Shown here piece by piece: positions 61,915 to 64,000 of a stretch of 64,000 nt of DNA (positions are counted from its first letter, which is position 1; the number at the start of each line of letters is the position of its first letter). The position numbers and the translations under genes are program-made. The stretch is from contig JAHCKM010000004.1 of assembly GCA_026125795.1 (NCBI GenBank), positions 868,001 through 932,000 on the forward strand. Reading direction: 5' to 3'. Under the pieces are notes generated by a model, which saw only the letters and a program-made list of their open reading frames with translations, searched no databases and had not been told where the DNA came from. The stretch is from Burkholderiaceae bacterium (GTDB lineage: Bacteria > Pseudomonadota > Gammaproteobacteria > Burkholderiales > Burkholderiaceae_C).

Positions 61915-62847
61915 TCAGCGGGTGGCGGCGGCTGCGCCGTCCGCATACGGGCCGAGCGCGGCCGCGACGAAGCGATTGGCCGTGGCCGGCAGGCCTGCCC
62001 GCTGGCTGCGCCGCACCACGGCGCCGGCCAGCCAGGGCAGCTCGAGCGGGCGGCCGGCGTCGAGGTCGTTGGCCATCGAGGCCTTGGCCTGTGCCGGCAG
62101 GCCGTCGACCACGGTCATCTGCTTGGCGACGAAGTCGTCGGCCAGCGCCACACCTTCGGCGCGCGCCAGGGCCGCGGTCTCTTCCATCACCAACTGCAGC
62201 AGCCGTCGCAGCTCGGGGTCGGCACGCACCACGCCGATCGGCTGGCGCGTGAGCGCGGTGAGGCTCGACATGCCGACCAGGAACACGAACTTCTCCCACA
62301 TCACGCGGCGCATGTCAGGCACGAGCTCCACCTGGACGTTGGCGCGCGTGCAGGCGGCAACGAAGCTCTCGAGCACCGGGCGCTGGGCCGGCTGCAGCGC
62401 GCCGAAGCGCAGCGACGCGAAGCCACCGGCGTGCTCGATCACGCCGGGCTCGGCGATCTTCGCCGGGATGTAGGCGGCGCCGAGCGCGACCGGCGCGGCT
62501 CCGAGCGCCGCCGTCAGCACGTCGACGATCTCGACGCCGTTCTGCAGCGGCAGCACCACCGTCTCGGGCTTGAGCAGCGTCTTCAACTGCGCCGCGGCCG
62601 ACTCGGCGTCGGGCATCTTGACCGCAAACACCACCAGGTCGGCCTTGGGCAGCGCCGCGGGGTCGTCGCTCAGCGACGGCACCGCGACCTGCACGTCGCC
62701 CAGCGGGCTCCTCACGTGCAGGCCGTGCTCGCGCATGGCCTGCGCATGGCGTCCGCGCGCCACGAACGAGACCTGTTCGCCGGCGGCCAGCAGCCGCGCT
62801 CCGAAATACCCGCCGATGCCGCCGGCTCCGTAGAAGGCGATGTGCAT
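61915..62847 (-). CDS. panE: 2-dehydropantoate 2-reductase
   Basis: A 310-residue ketopantoate reductase: HIAFYGAGGIGGYFGARL is the NADPH loop, LVVFAVKMPDAESAA, LPLQNGVEIVDVL, WEKFVFLVGMSSLTALTRQPIG the catalytic Lys segment, and KASMANDLDAGRPLELPWLAGAVV the C domain. Needed for pantothenate synthesis, but family members can use other 2-keto acids. Tandem ATGs are present; GGGAG is 6 bases before the second (62847), which is used. It separates ahcY from metF. Confidence 0.88.
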   Translation of the reverse strand: MHIAFYGAGGIGGYFGARLLAAGEQVSFVARGRHAQAMREHGLHVRSPLGDVQVAVPSLSDDPAALPKADLVVFAVKMPDAESAAAQLKTLLKPETVVLPLQNGVEIVDVLTAALGAAPVALGAAYIPAKIAEPGVIEHAGGFASLRFGALQPAQRPVLESFVAACTRANVQVELVPDMRRVMWEKFVFLVGMSSLTALTRQPIGVVRADPELRRLLQLVMEETAALARAEGVALADDFVAKQMTVVDGLPAQAKASMANDLDAGRPLELPWLAGAVVRRSQRAGLPATANRFVAAALGPYADGAAAATR

Positions 62848-62897
62848 CATTTGCTCCCAGCAGCGTGCCGATGTTTCTCGGTGTGCCCAAGCGGCCG

Positions 62898-62975
62898 CCG
62901 CGGATCTGGCTCTGCCAGGCCGCTGGCCGCGCCCCCTTTGAGGGGGAGGCGGCCGCCAGGCCGCATCGGGGGTGG
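62898..62975. repeat. Type D repeat, copy D2
   Basis: A 78-bp element in the ahcY-panE spacer, same orientation as D1 about 1.9 kb away. It abuts the ahcY stop codon. The CCCCCTTTGAGGGGG hairpin and GGCGGCCGCCAGGCCGC block are shared with D1. Confidence 0.9.

Positions 62976-64000
<1,025 letters not shown>

Noticed and set aside
61001-62975. metF-panE between two D repeats considered as a composite mobile element
   Set aside because: The repeats are 78 bp with no transposase or target duplication, and ahcY/metF proximity is normal for betaproteobacteria.

Overview
The window is very GC-rich and its gene content points to a Burkholderiales (Comamonadaceae/Rubrivivax-like) betaproteobacterium. 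The evidence is a Bug-type solute receptor, both DctPQM and TAXI-type TRAP transporters, many LysR/IclR/GntR-regulated sugar-acid operons, an ahcY-panE-metF group, and families of GC-rich palindromic repeats packed between genes. I see no rRNA, tRNA, phage, IS element or CRISPR array. This is chromosomal, metabolically oriented DNA.

Layout. 1-1291: tail of an NmrA-like gene, a DUF1772 membrane protein, an RlpA-like lipoprotein/secreted protein. 1304-14172: a sugar-acid region. A mandelate-racemase-type acid-sugar dehydratase and a Bug receptor lie on the minus strand with an unusual regulator (IclR fused to an SMP-30 beta-propeller). Divergent from them is a long plus-strand operon: RraA-like protein, NTF2-like protein, IlvD/Edd dehydratase, a 49-codon mini-gene, a second RraA, DUF1428, a HAD dehalogenase, then ltnD-otnK-otnC-otnI for tetronate breakdown. 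14141-19817: a membrane diguanylate cyclase, a dctPQM TRAP operon and a DsbA-fold isomerase. 19866-26107: a compact seven-gene surface-glycan locus (WbqC, two methyltransferases, NeuD-like acyltransferase, beta-propeller glycosidase-like protein, WecE-like aminotransferase, WecF-like glycosyltransferase). 26113-32991: small housekeeping and secreted proteins, a periplasmic cyclase, a Rieske oxygenase, a lipid kinase and a phosphoesterase. 33017-46043: ketopantoate-reductase-like and tautomerase genes, a second sugar-acid operon around an L-arabinonate-dehydratase-like IlvD, D-cysteine desulfhydrase, and a LysR/MFS/carboxymuconolactone-decarboxylase group. 46078-49028: TAXI TRAP transporter. 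49298-59576: SDR, split transketolase, 3-hydroxyisobutyrate-dehydrogenase-like enzyme and a full sugar ABC transporter, diverging from a GntR regulator and D-erythronate dehydrogenase (denD). 59595-64000: DUF2917, LysR, metF, panE and the 3' part of ahcY.

How the genes fit together. L-threonate (LtnD) and D-erythronate (DenD) oxidation would both feed OtnI, OtnK and OtnC to give dihydroxyacetone phosphate, although ltnD-otnKCI and denD are about 45 kb apart. Three dehydratases (one enolase-superfamily, two IlvD/Edd) supply 2-keto-3-deoxy acids, and three kinds of binding-protein transporter (TRAP, TAXI, ABC) plus a Bug receptor offer uptake.

Most unusual: (i) the IclR-SMP-30 fusion, whose propeller seems to have lost catalytic residues; (ii) the glycan locus; (iii) intercistronic repeats that run exactly from a stop codon to the next ribosome-binding site; (iv) a 78-bp repeat that supplies the C-terminal codons of two convergent genes; (v) a duplicated 24-bp gene junction flanking an inserted palindromic block. 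All functional assignments are from reading the sequence by eye; no database search was run.
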